A stretch of DNA of 64,000 bases from UBA1724 sp051884615 (GTDB lineage Bacteria > Verrucomicrobiota > Lentisphaeria > Oligosphaerales > Oligosphaeraceae), in the NCBI GenBank assembly GCA_051884615.1, contig JBJEVT010000018.1, positions 62,001 through 126,000 of the forward strand, read 5' to 3'. The notes under the pieces are model-generated. The model saw only the letters and a program-made list of their open reading frames with translations. It was not told the DNA's origin and did no database searches. Shown here piece by piece: positions 18,387 to 27,253 of this stretch (its first letter is position 1; each line of letters opens with the position of its first letter). Position numbers and translations under genes: made by a program.

Positions 18387-19937
18387 ATGTCCGCCCATCA
18401 AGAAGAGACCATCCTGGTCCTGGATTTCGGCTCCCAGTACAGTCAGCTCATCGCCCGGCGCATCCGGGAATGCCATGTGTTCAGCCAGGTGGTGCCCTGC
18501 AACTCCACGGCGCAGCAGCTGGCGGCGATGAAGCCCCGGGGAATCATCCTCTCCGGCGGCCCCGCCAGCGTCTACGAGGAGGGCGCGCCCCAGCTGGATT
18601 CCGCCATCCTGGAGATGGGCGTCCCGGTGCTGGGCATCTGCTACGGCATGCAGATCCTGGTGAAGAATCTGGGCGGCACCGTCTCCCCCGCCCCGGAGCG
18701 GGAATACGGCCGCGCCATCCTCCGCATCCAGAAGGCCAGCGAACTCTTCCGGGGCATGGATCCGGAGCAGGTGGTGTGGATGTCCCACGGGGACAAGGTG
18801 ACCATGGAGCCCTCCTCCATCGAGACCCTGGCCGTCACCGACAACAGTGAGTTCGCCGCCTGCCAGCTGAAGGGCAAGTCCCTCTACGGCATCCAGTTCC
18901 ATCCCGAGGTGGTCCACTCCCCCAACGGCATCCAGATCATCCGCAACTTCTGCCTGGGAATCTGCGGCTGCCACGGCCTCTGGAACATGTCCTCCTTCAT
19001 CGAGGACTCCGTGAAGCGCATCCGGGAGACCGTGGGCGGGGAGCGGGTGATCCTGGGACTCTCCGGCGGCGTGGACTCCAGCGTGGCCGCCGCCCTGATC
19101 CACAAGGCCATCGGCAGGCAGCTGACCTGCATCTTCGTGAACAACGGACTGCTCCGGAAGAACGAGGCGGAACGGGTCCAGGAACTCTTCGGACGGAATT
19201 TCCAGATGGATTTGCGCTATGTGGACGCCACGGACCGCTTCCTGGAGAAGCTGGCCGGCGTGGAGGAGCCCGAGGCGAAACGCCATGTCATCGGCCACGA
19301 GTTCGTCCAGGTCTTCGCGGACGCGGCGCGCAGCGTGGACGACGCCACCTTCCTGGCCCAGGGCACCACCTATCCCGACGTGATCGAGTCCATGCCCATC
19401 AACGGCAACCCCGCCGCCATGATCAAGAGCCACCACAACGTGGGCGGCCTCCCCAAGGATTTGAAGTTCAAGCTTCTGGAACCCCTCAACCAGCTCTTCA
19501 AGGACGAGGTGCGGGAGGTGGGACGCACCCTGGGGCTGCCGGACGAGGTGATTTTGCGCCAGCCCTTCCCGGGCCCCGGCCTGGGGGTCCGCCATCTGGG
19601 GGCGGTGAGCCGCCGCACCCTGGATCTCCTCCGGGAGGCGGACGCCATCTTCGTGGAGGAGGTGAAGAAGGCGGGCTTCTACTACAAGGTGTGGCAGGCT
19701 TTCTGTGTCTTCCTGCCGGTGCGCTCCGTGGGCGTCATGGGCGACCAGCGCACCTACGACTATGTGGTGGCGCTCCGGGTGGTGGAATCCCAGGACGGCA
19801 TGACCGCGGACTGGGTGAATCTCCCCGACAGCCTGCTGCGCCGGGTCTCCAACCGCATCATCAACGAGGTGCGGGGCATCAACCGGGTGGTGCTGGACAT
19901 CACCTCCAAACCCCCAAGCACCATCGAGTGGGAGTAG
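18387..19937 (+). CDS. guaA: GMP synthase (glutamine-hydrolysing)
   Basis: Converts XMP to GMP using glutamine. The 516-residue protein has an N-terminal class I amidotransferase domain (LDFGSQYSQLIARR, GICYGMQ with the nucleophile cysteine, QFHPEVVHS) and a C-terminal ATP-pyrophosphatase domain (LGLSGGVDSSVAAAL P-loop) with the dimerisation domain ending PPSTIEWE. The ATG at 18387 has GGAGGA seven bases upstream; an in-frame GTG at 18372 is less likely. It is followed at 15 bases by hisH. Confidence 0.98.
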   Translation: MSAHQEETILVLDFGSQYSQLIARRIRECHVFSQVVPCNSTAQQLAAMKPRGIILSGGPASVYEEGAPQLDSAILEMGVPVLGICYGMQILVKNLGGTVSPAPEREYGRAILRIQKASELFRGMDPEQVVWMSHGDKVTMEPSSIETLAVTDNSEFAACQLKGKSLYGIQFHPEVVHSPNGIQIIRNFCLGICGCHGLWNMSSFIEDSVKRIRETVGGERVILGLSGGVDSSVAAALIHKAIGRQLTCIFVNNGLLRKNEAERVQELFGRNFQMDLRYVDATDRFLEKLAGVEEPEAKRHVIGHEFVQVFADAARSVDDATFLAQGTTYPDVIESMPINGNPAAMIKSHHNVGGLPKDLKFKLLEPLNQLFKDEVREVGRTLGLPDEVILRQPFPGPGLGVRHLGAVSRRTLDLLREADAIFVEEVKKAGFYYKVWQAFCVFLPVRSVGVMGDQRTYDYVVALRVVESQDGMTADWVNLPDSLLRRVSNRIINEVRGINRVVLDITSKPPSTIEWE

Positions 19938-19952
19938 AGGAGAGAGACCACC

Positions 19953-20591
19953 ATGGGACCCGTCACCATTCTTGACTACGGCGCCGGAAACCTCACCAGC
20001 GTGCGCCTGGCCTGCCAGCGCTTCGGCGTGGAACCCCGCATGGCCACCAACGCCGCCGAGGCCCTGGGCGAGGGCGCTCTGATCTTCCCCGGCGACGGCT
20101 CCGCCAAAAGCGCCATGGCCGCCGTGAAGGCGCGGGGATACGACAGCCTCCTCCGCAAGGCATGGGAGGAGGGACGCCCCATCCTGGGCATCTGCATCGG
20201 CATGCAGCTCCTCTTCGACTGGAGCGACGAGGACGGGGGCGTCCAGGCCCTGGGCATGCTGCCCGGGCGGGTGCGCCGCTTCTCCTTCCCCCAGGATCCC
20301 GCCCTGAAGATTCCCGAGATGGGCTGGAACGCGGTGCATTTCCACCAGAACCACCCCGTCTTCCGGGGCATCCCCCAGGACACCCCCTTCTACTTCGTCC
20401 ACTCGTACTACTGCGACCCCGCGGCGGAGGCCCTTCGCCTGGGCTCCACGGAATACGGCGGCACCCATTTCTGCTCCGTGGCGGGCCGCGGGCCCCTGGT
20501 GGCCACCCAGTTCCATCCGGAACGCTCCGGGGAATGGGGACTGGCCCTCTTCCGGAATTTCCTGGAATGGAACGGCAAGGAGGAGGAATAA
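19953..20591 (+). CDS. hisH: Imidazole glycerol phosphate synthase, glutaminase subunit
   Basis: Supplies ammonia from glutamine to HisF in histidine synthesis. The 212-residue protein has ILDYGAGNLTSV at the N-terminus, GICIGMQLLF with the catalytic cysteine, and ATQFHPERSG with the catalytic histidine. The oxyanion strand reads PGDGSAKSAM where most HisH have PGVGAFG, a modest divergence. A good Shine-Dalgarno (GAGGAGAGAG) precedes the start. It pairs with hisF four bases downstream. Confidence 0.95.
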   Translation: MGPVTILDYGAGNLTSVRLACQRFGVEPRMATNAAEALGEGALIFPGDGSAKSAMAAVKARGYDSLLRKAWEEGRPILGICIGMQLLFDWSDEDGGVQALGMLPGRVRRFSFPQDPALKIPEMGWNAVHFHQNHPVFRGIPQDTPFYFVHSYYCDPAAEALRLGSTEYGGTHFCSVAGRGPLVATQFHPERSGEWGLALFRNFLEWNGKEEE

Positions 20592-20595
20592 GGCC

Positions 20596-21369
<774 letters not shown>

Positions 21370-21477
21370 ACTCCCCCGCCGGAATCCCCCCGCGCCCCGC
21401 CCGCGGACGGCGCCCCCGGATCCCGGCCCTGTCCGTTTTCCAAATATCACCCACCCTTTCTCGGAGGAAACACCATC

Positions 21478-22758
21478 ATGTCAACCATCGTCGTCGTCGG
21501 CACCCAATGGGGGGATGAAGGCAAGGGGAAAATCGTGGACTTCCTGGCTGCCCAGGCGGATGTGGTGGCACGCTACCAGGGCGGCAGCAATGCCGGCCAT
21601 ACCGTGGTGGCGGACAATCACACCTACAAGCTCCATCTGCTCCCCTCGGGCATCCTCTATCCGGGCTGCACCTGCCTCATCGGCAACGACGTGGTCCTGG
21701 ATCCCGTGTGCCTCCTGAAGGAACTGGAGGAACTGGAGGCGACCGGCAAGTCCGGCGAGGGGCTGCGCATCTCCAACCGCGCCCATGTGGTCATGCCCTA
21801 CCACAAGCTCTTCGACGGCCTCCAGGAACGCCTGAAGGGCGACGGCAAGGTGGGCACCACCGGACGGGGCATCGGACCCTGCTACGCCGACGCCGCCGAC
21901 CGCATCGGCATCCGGGTGGTCTCCTGGATGGACCGGGACGCCTTCGCCCGGGAGCTGCGGGACGTGCTCGCCCTGAAGAACCGCATCCTGGGGGCCTTCG
22001 GCGAGAAGCCCCTGGATTTCGACGCGATCTACCAGGAATACTGCGGCTACGCCGACAGGCTGCGTCCCTACGTCTGCGACACCGGCGCCCTGGTCTCCCG
22101 TCTCATCGCCCAGGGCAAGAAGGTGCTGTTCGAGGGCGCCCAGGCCGCCATGCTGGATCTCTCCCATGGCACCTATCCCTTCGTCACCAGCTCCCATCCC
22201 ACCTCCGGCGCGGTGTGCGTGGGGCTGGGCATCGGGCCGAAGTGCATCCACAAGGTGGTGGGTGTGGTGAAGGCCTACGCCACCCGGGTGGGGGAGGGCC
22301 CCTTCCCCACGGAGCTGAACAACGCCACCGGGGAGCGCATCCGGGAGATCGCCCACGAGTATGGCGCCACCACCGGGCGCCCCCGCCGTTGCGGCTGGCT
22401 GGATCTGGCGGTGATCCGCTATGCGGTCCAGCTCAATGGCCTGGATTGCATCGCCCTGACCCGGCTGGATATTCTGGACACTTTCCCGGAAATCCAGGTC
22501 TGCACCGGCTACCGCCATCAGGGCAAGGTCATGGACGAATTCCCCGCCAGCCTGAAGGTGCTGGGGGAGGTGGAGCCCGTCTACGAGACTCTCCCCGGCT
22601 GGATGGCCGACACCACCCGCTGCCGCACCTTCCAGGAACTGCCCCCGAATTGCCAGAAGTACGTGGAGCGCATCGGGGAGATCGCCGGCGCCCCCGTGGG
22701 CATCGTCTCCGTGGGACCCCAGCGGGACAGCACCATCGTCCGGGAAAAGATGTTCTAG
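21478..22758 (+). CDS. purA: Adenylosuccinate synthetase
   Basis: Makes adenylosuccinate from IMP, aspartate and GTP, the first step to AMP. The 426-residue protein has the N-terminal GTP site GTQWGDEGKGKIVD, QGGSNAGHTVV, GTTGRGIGPCYADA, FEGAQAAMLDLSHGTYPFVTSS and the loop TTGRPRRCGWLDL. Shine-Dalgarno CTCGGAGGAAA is well placed. The product is a substrate for the nearby purB. Confidence 0.98.
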   Translation: MSTIVVVGTQWGDEGKGKIVDFLAAQADVVARYQGGSNAGHTVVADNHTYKLHLLPSGILYPGCTCLIGNDVVLDPVCLLKELEELEATGKSGEGLRISNRAHVVMPYHKLFDGLQERLKGDGKVGTTGRGIGPCYADAADRIGIRVVSWMDRDAFARELRDVLALKNRILGAFGEKPLDFDAIYQEYCGYADRLRPYVCDTGALVSRLIAQGKKVLFEGAQAAMLDLSHGTYPFVTSSHPTSGAVCVGLGIGPKCIHKVVGVVKAYATRVGEGPFPTELNNATGERIREIAHEYGATTGRPRRCGWLDLAVIRYAVQLNGLDCIALTRLDILDTFPEIQVCTGYRHQGKVMDEFPASLKVLGEVEPVYETLPGWMADTTRCRTFQELPPNCQKYVERIGEIAGAPVGIVSVGPQRDSTIVREKMF

Positions 22759-22779
22759 GAAAATCCCCCCCGCCCCCGG

Positions 22780-22798
22780 GAAAAAAGCGGATTTTTTC
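22780..22798 (+). terminator. A-run/T-run hairpin after purA
   Basis: GAAAAAA and TTTTTTC flank a five-base GC loop 20 bases after the purA stop. It could end purA transcription before the trp promoter at 22811. The stem is AT-only and so weak. Confidence 0.35.
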
Positions 22799-22810
22799 TT
22801 TGGCGAGCCC

Positions 22811-22839
22811 TTGGAAAACGCGGGGGGATTGCTTATCTT
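22811..22839 (+). promoter_or_regulatory. Promoter of the trp leader-trpB unit
   Basis: TTGGAA (22811-22816) and TATCTT (22834-22839) are separated by 17 bases, a good sigma-70-type match. AAGC follows the -10, as at other units here. The predicted start near 22846 gives a 25-base leader before the trp leader peptide. Confidence 0.65.
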
Positions 22840-22870
22840 AAGCCCAATCCTTTTCCTCGCAAAGAGAACC

Positions 22871-22945
22871 ATGCACTATCTCTCCTATCATCCTGTCGAC
22901 TTCTACTGGTGGTGGCGTAGCTCCGTCACAGCCGGTCTTTGTTGA
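22871..22945 (+). CDS. trpL: Tryptophan leader peptide with three tandem Trp codons
   Basis: A 24-codon open frame reading MHYLSYHPVDFYWWWRSS, then six more residues ending in a TGA stop. Trp codons 13-15 (22907-22915) are consecutive, which is very unlikely by chance and is the hallmark of a transcription-attenuation sensor for tryptophan. It also has Tyr at 3, 6 and 12 and Phe at 11. A weak AAAGAGA ribosome site precedes the ATG. It lies between a good promoter and a strong intrinsic terminator, upstream of trpB. Too short for routine gene finding. Confidence 0.82.
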   Translation: MHYLSYHPVDFYWWWRSSVTAGLC

Positions 22946-23086
22946 CGGGAGCGCAGGGAGATGCGTGAGTGTTGTGACGGAGGACAGAGCGAGAGGAATC
23001 CTCCCCCCCTCTGCCAGCCGTTCCATGACCCCAGACGAAGAGAAGCCGGAGTGACGGAGCCCAATCGCCGTCGCCCCGGCTTTTTT
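22921..23086 (+). promoter_or_regulatory. trp transcription attenuator
   Basis: CTCCGTCACA (22921-22930), five bases after the Trp codons, is perfectly complementary to TGTGACGGAG (22973-22982), forming a 1:2 hairpin that encloses the leader stop codon. Downstream, arms 23043-23057 and 23068-23082 pair at 14 of 15 positions around a ten-base loop and run into TTTTTT (23081-23086), a strong intrinsic terminator. The left terminator arm repeats GTGACGGAG of segment 2, so segment 1 could pair with either copy, and segment 2 can pair with the terminator right arm (seven pairs including one G-T). A ribosome stalled on WWW would cover part of segment 1. The exact antiterminator pairing cannot be settled by eye. 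Confidence 0.78.
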
Positions 23087-23141
23087 GTTTCCTCTTTCCC
23101 CTGAATTTTCCCCCACCAACCCATTCCAAGGAGTCCCGACC

Positions 23142-24512
23142 ATGTCCCGCGACATTCCCTACAAGACCTATCTCACGGAAGAAGAGCTGCCCACCTCCTG
23201 GTACAATCTCCGCGCCCTGATGCCGGGGAAGTGCGCCCCCCTGCTGAATCCCGCCACCCATCAGCCCATGACCCTGGCCGAACTCTCCCAGGTCTTCTGC
23301 GAGGAGCTGGCCAAGCAGGAGCTGGACGAGGAGCACGAGTTCATCCCCATCCCCCAGCCGGTCTTCGACTTCTACAAGATGTTCCGGCCCTCGCCCCTGG
23401 TGCGCGCCTACTTCCTGGAAAAGGCCCTGGACACCCCCGCCCATATCTACTACAAGTTCGAGGGCAACAACACCTCCGGCAGCCATAAGCTGAACTCCGC
23501 CGTGCCGCAGGCCTACTACGCCAAGGCCCAGGGCCTGAAGGGCGTCACCACCGAAACCGGCGCGGGACAGTGGGGCACCGCCCTCGCCATGGCCTGCGCC
23601 TTCTTCCACCTGGACTGCCACGTCTTCATGGTGAAATGCTCCTACGAGCAGAAACCCCATCGCCGGGAAGTGATGCGGACCTACGGCGCCGATGTGACTC
23701 CCTCCCCCTCCGCAACCACCGAAATCGGACGGAAGATTCTCGCGGAGAATCCCGGCACCTCCGGCAGCCTGGGCTGCGCCATCTCCGAGGCGGTGGAACG
23801 GGCCGTCACCACGCCGGGCTACCGCTACGTCCTGGGCTCCGTGCTGAACCAGGTCCTGATGCACCAGACCATCATCGGCATGGAGTGCAAGAAGGCCATG
23901 GAGAAATACGACATCTATCCCGATGTGATCGTGGGATGCGCCGGCGGCGGCTCCAACCTGGGCGGCCTCATCTCCCCCTTCGTGGCAGACTATCTCCGGG
24001 GAATCCGGAAGAGCCGCTATGTGGCTGTGGAGCCCGTGGCCTGCCCCTCCCTCACCCGGGGCAGGTACGCCTACGATTTCTGCGACACGGGACGGGTCTG
24101 CCCCCTGGCCAAGATGTATACCCTGGGCGCTTCCTACATGCCCGCCGCCATCCACGCCGGCGGCCTGCGCTACCACGGCATGAGCACCATGCTCTCCGAA
24201 CTCCATGACCAGGGCATCCTGGAGGCCATGGCGGTCTCCCAGACCCAGGTCTTCGAGGCGGCGCGCACCTTCGCCCGCACCGAGGGCATCCTCCCCGCTC
24301 CCGAAAGCGGACACGCCATCTACGGCGCAATCCAGGAGGCGCTCCGCTGCAAGAGAGAGGGCAAGGCCGAAAACATCCTCTTCGGACTCTCCGGAACGGG
24401 ATACTTCGACATGGTGGCCTACGGCAAGTTCAACGACAATCTCATGCAGGACTACGTGCCCACCGACGAGGAAATCCGGGACGCCCTGGCCAAGCTGCCG
24501 CCCCAGGCGTAA
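23142..24512 (+). CDS. trpB: Tryptophan synthase beta chain, TrpB2 type
   Basis: Condenses indole with serine using PLP to make tryptophan. The 456-residue protein is longer than TrpB1 (about 400) and begins with IPYKTYLTEEELPTSWYNL, diagnostic of the TrpB2 subfamily. It has the PLP lysine in NTSGSHKLNSA, the catalytic glutamate in TETGAGQWGTAL, and the phosphate-binding CAGGGSNLGG. TrpB2 enzymes often work without TrpA; no trpA lies nearby. Shine-Dalgarno CCAAGGAG precedes the ATG. Expression is evidently controlled by the attenuator upstream. Confidence 0.95.
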   Translation: MSRDIPYKTYLTEEELPTSWYNLRALMPGKCAPLLNPATHQPMTLAELSQVFCEELAKQELDEEHEFIPIPQPVFDFYKMFRPSPLVRAYFLEKALDTPAHIYYKFEGNNTSGSHKLNSAVPQAYYAKAQGLKGVTTETGAGQWGTALAMACAFFHLDCHVFMVKCSYEQKPHRREVMRTYGADVTPSPSATTEIGRKILAENPGTSGSLGCAISEAVERAVTTPGYRYVLGSVLNQVLMHQTIIGMECKKAMEKYDIYPDVIVGCAGGGSNLGGLISPFVADYLRGIRKSRYVAVEPVACPSLTRGRYAYDFCDTGRVCPLAKMYTLGASYMPAAIHAGGLRYHGMSTMLSELHDQGILEAMAVSQTQVFEAARTFARTEGILPAPESGHAIYGAIQEALRCKREGKAENILFGLSGTGYFDMVAYGKFNDNLMQDYVPTDEEIRDALAKLPPQA

Positions 24513-24664
24513 CCGCCGACCGCGGCTCGCCGCCGCCCCCGGAGGGTTCCCCTCCCCGGGGACGGCGCTGTCTCCACTCCCCCCCGGGGGGCTGGAGGAA
24601 TTTCCCGGGGCGGGCGTCTCCCTTCCATCCAGGCGGTCCCAGTCCCGGGCCATTTGCTCTGAAT

Positions 24665-24670
24665 TATATT
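24665..24670 (+). promoter_or_regulatory. -10 box of rnpB
   Basis: TATATT followed by AAGC lies nine bases before the 5' end of the RNase P RNA at 24679, the expected spacing. A -35 hexamer is not evident. It shares the TATnnTAAGC pattern. Confidence 0.6.
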
Positions 24671-24678
24671 AAGCGCCT

Positions 24679-25062
24679 GTGGACAGCGACAGGCGGCCGC
24701 TCCGGGGGAGTTCCATCCTTCCGGGGAGGAAAGTCCAGACACCGCAGGGCAGGAAGCCCGGTTGAAAGGCCGGGTATCACGGGGAGATCCCGTGGTCAGG
24801 ATAGCGCAACAGAGAAGAGACCGCCGGGGAGGCCGCAAGGCTTTTCCGGCAAGGGTGAAACGGTGGGGCAAGAGCCCACCGCGCCATTCCGCGAGGGATG
24901 GCGGCAAGGCAAGCCCCTTCCGGTGCAAGACCAAATAGGGAACGAGGCGCTGCCCGCGCCACGCGCAAGCACAGTTCCGGGTATCGGTCGCGTTAGATGA
25001 ATGGTCGCCGGTCCCGGGCGCAAGCCTGGGATGCACAGAATCTGGCTTATCGTCCTGTCCAC
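24679..25062 (+). ncRNA. rnpB: RNase P RNA (class A)
   Basis: The catalytic RNA that matures tRNA 5' ends. GTGGACAG at the 5' end and CTGTCCAC at the 3' end form helix P1. The conserved core GAGGAAAGTCC lies at about 24726-24736, and the 3' universal block CACAGAATCTGGCTTAT at about 25034-25050. Length of about 384 bases fits the bacterial type A RNA. A TTTTTT run at 25064-25069 after P1 would terminate it. Ends are set by the P1 pairing and could shift by a few bases. Confidence 0.95.
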
Positions 25063-25154
25063 CTTTTTTGTCCTGAATCCGTGAAGGCGGCTTTGCGGCG
25101 GCGTCGCGCCCCGGGAGGCGCGGACCTTCCTCGGATCCAGGTTTTTTCATCCTC

Positions 25155-26969
25155 GTGAACGCCTCCCTTCTCCCCTCCATGCAGACGGGTCCCGATTCCC
25201 ATCCATATCCCCCACATGCCGGAAATGGCATCCTTTTCCAGAGCGGCACCCCCCTTGTGCCGGGAGTCTGCCATGGACGCTGCCTGATTCTGGCGGGGGA
25301 CGAGGCCCTGAAGGAGGCGCGGCTCACCCGCACCGAGGACCTGGCGGGAGAACGCCGGCGCCTGCAGGAGGCGGTGGTGGATGTGCGGGAATCCCTCCAG
25401 GCCAGCGCCCGCCAGATCCGGGAGGTGCTGACGGAGGCGGACGAGAAGATTTTCCCCATGTACGAGAGCCTCCTGGAGGACCCCACCCTCCTGGACCGCA
25501 TCGAGAAGTTTCTCCAGGAGGGGCTGACCCTTCCCTCCGCTCTCTCCATGGCCTCCGCCTCCTTCCAGGAGGATTTCCAGCAGATCCAGGACCAATATCT
25601 CCGGGAACGCCTGCTGGATGTGCAGGATGTGCTGCTGCGCCTGATGGAGGCCACCCGCAACGCCGCCCGGGGCCATGCGCCGGAACACACCATCCCCCAG
25701 GATGACGACACGCCCATCGTCCTGGTGGCCCGGGAACTCTTTCCCTCCCAGTTTCTTTCCGCTCCCCTGAAGCGGGTGCGGGGCATCGTCTGCGAAACCG
25801 GCGGCCCCACCAGTCACACCGCCATTCTGGCCCGTGCGCTCCGCATCCCCATGATGGTGGATGTGCCCGCCATCCAGGAACAGGTCACCATCCAGGACAC
25901 CATCCTGGTGGACTGCCAGGCCGGACTCTGCTATATCAACCCCGCCAGGGAACTGCTGGACCAATACGCCCTGGCGCTCCAGACCAGCCGACGGGACGCC
26001 GCCCAGGACACCGCCGCCCCCCCCGTGGACGACGCCCCCGCCACCAAGGACGGCACGGTCGTCCATCTCCGGGGCAATGTGACGCTGTTCAGCGAAGTGC
26101 CGGCCCTCCATGCGGCGGGCGTCCGGGAGGTGGGCCTCTATCGGACGGAATTCATGTTCCTCATCCGCAACGCCATGCCCGACGAGGAGACCCAATACCG
26201 GGTGCTGCGCCGTCTGGTGGAGGGCTCCCGGGGAGCCCATGTGGTCATCCGCGCCCTGGACATCGGGGGAGACAAGCCCCTCTCCTACATCCAGTGGGAC
26301 AACGAACTGAATCCCTCCCTGGGCTGGCGGGGGCTCCGCTTCCTCCTCACCAATCCGGATTTCTCCCGCACCCACCTCCGCGCGATTCTGCGGACCTGCA
26401 CCTCCGGCAATGTGAAACTGCTCTTCCCCATGGTCTCCGACATGGGGGACATCCAGCGCATCAAGTCCCTGGTGCGGGAAGCCATGGATTCCCTGAAGGC
26501 AGACGGCATCCCCTACGGCTGCCCCCCCATCGGCATGATGCTGGAGACCCCCAGCGCCGTCCTGTCCCTGGAACGCCTCCTGCCCCATGTGGATTTCGCC
26601 AGCATCGGCACCAACGACCTGGTCCAGTATCTGTTCGCCGTGGACCGGGGGAACGGGCGGGTGAAGCAGTGGTATCAGCAGTGCCACCCCATCGTCCTGC
26701 GCCTGCTGGGGGACATCTGCCGCATCATGGCGAAGTTCCCCGAGAAGGATTTGGAGATCTGCGGGGAGATGGCGGGCAATCTCTCCGTGCTTCCCGCGCT
26801 GCTGGGGGCGGGCCTGCGAAACTTCTCCATGAATCCCGTGGCAATCCCCGCCATCCGGGAGAAGGTGCGCCGCCTCGATCTGGCACAGTGCCAGGAACTC
26901 TATCAGAAAATCTGCGGCGCCGACACCCCCGAGGAAGTCCAGGATATGCTGGACCAGTTCCCCGGTTGA
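25155..26969 (+). CDS. ptsI: PTS enzyme I (phosphoenolpyruvate-protein phosphotransferase)
   Basis: Takes phosphate from PEP and passes it to HPr. The 604-residue protein has the active histidine in ETGGPTSHTAILARAL, the helical HPr-binding part (about 40-170), and the PEP-binding barrel with VGLYRTEFMFL, IRALDIGGDKPL, GMMLETPSA, IGTNDLVQYLFAVDR and the C-terminal ICGEMAG cysteine loop. The start is uncertain: GTG at 25155 or ATG at 25179, neither with a Shine-Dalgarno. No HPr or EII gene is adjacent, so the target sugar is unknown and a regulatory PTS is possible. Confidence 0.95.
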   Translation: MNASLLPSMQTGPDSHPYPPHAGNGILFQSGTPLVPGVCHGRCLILAGDEALKEARLTRTEDLAGERRRLQEAVVDVRESLQASARQIREVLTEADEKIFPMYESLLEDPTLLDRIEKFLQEGLTLPSALSMASASFQEDFQQIQDQYLRERLLDVQDVLLRLMEATRNAARGHAPEHTIPQDDDTPIVLVARELFPSQFLSAPLKRVRGIVCETGGPTSHTAILARALRIPMMVDVPAIQEQVTIQDTILVDCQAGLCYINPARELLDQYALALQTSRRDAAQDTAAPPVDDAPATKDGTVVHLRGNVTLFSEVPALHAAGVREVGLYRTEFMFLIRNAMPDEETQYRVLRRLVEGSRGAHVVIRALDIGGDKPLSYIQWDNELNPSLGWRGLRFLLTNPDFSRTHLRAILRTCTSGNVKLLFPMVSDMGDIQRIKSLVREAMDSLKADGIPYGCPPIGMMLETPSAVLSLERLLPHVDFASIGTNDLVQYLFAVDRGNGRVKQWYQQCHPIVLRLLGDICRIMAKFPEKDLEICGEMAGNLSVLPALLGAGLRNFSMNPVAIPAIREKVRRLDLAQCQELYQKICGADTPEEVQDMLDQFPG

Positions 26970-27006
26970 CCCCCGCTGCTGCCTGGATTCAAGCCCCGCT
27001 GCCCCC

Positions 27007-27099
27007 CTAGACCATCTAGGGCATCTAGCTCCTCTGCCCCTCTAGAGCCTCAAGCCCCTCTGCCCCTCAAGGGCATCCAGGGCATCCAGGGCATCCAGA
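27007..27099. repeat. Intergenic CTAG/CATCCAG decamer cluster
   Basis: Short near-repeats such as CATCTAGGGCATCTAG, CTCTAGAGCC and three copies of GGGCATCCAG follow ptsI. The same decamer occurs at 12.02, 51.02 and 57.9 kb. CTAG, usually rare in bacterial DNA, is concentrated here. The bases from 27100 to the helicase start hold a TATTTAAGGG box (27149) and no gene. Confidence 0.65.
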
Positions 27100-27253
27100 A
27101 TCCCCCGTCTTTCCTGGCACCTTCTGTCCGGCTTGTCCTATTCTGTCGTATTTAAGGGGTTCCGGAGGAGATAGGAAGGGCTATAGTACCTATCTTTTAC
27201 GGCATTGTCTTGTCAGGCGGTGTAGGATAGTCGTTTGATTTTTGGAGTTTTTT

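Noticed and set aside
24513..24664. GC hairpins between trpB and rnpB as a regulatory RNA
   Set aside because: CCCCCCCGGGGGG-type symmetry is expected at this GC content and no T-run or conserved motif accompanies it.
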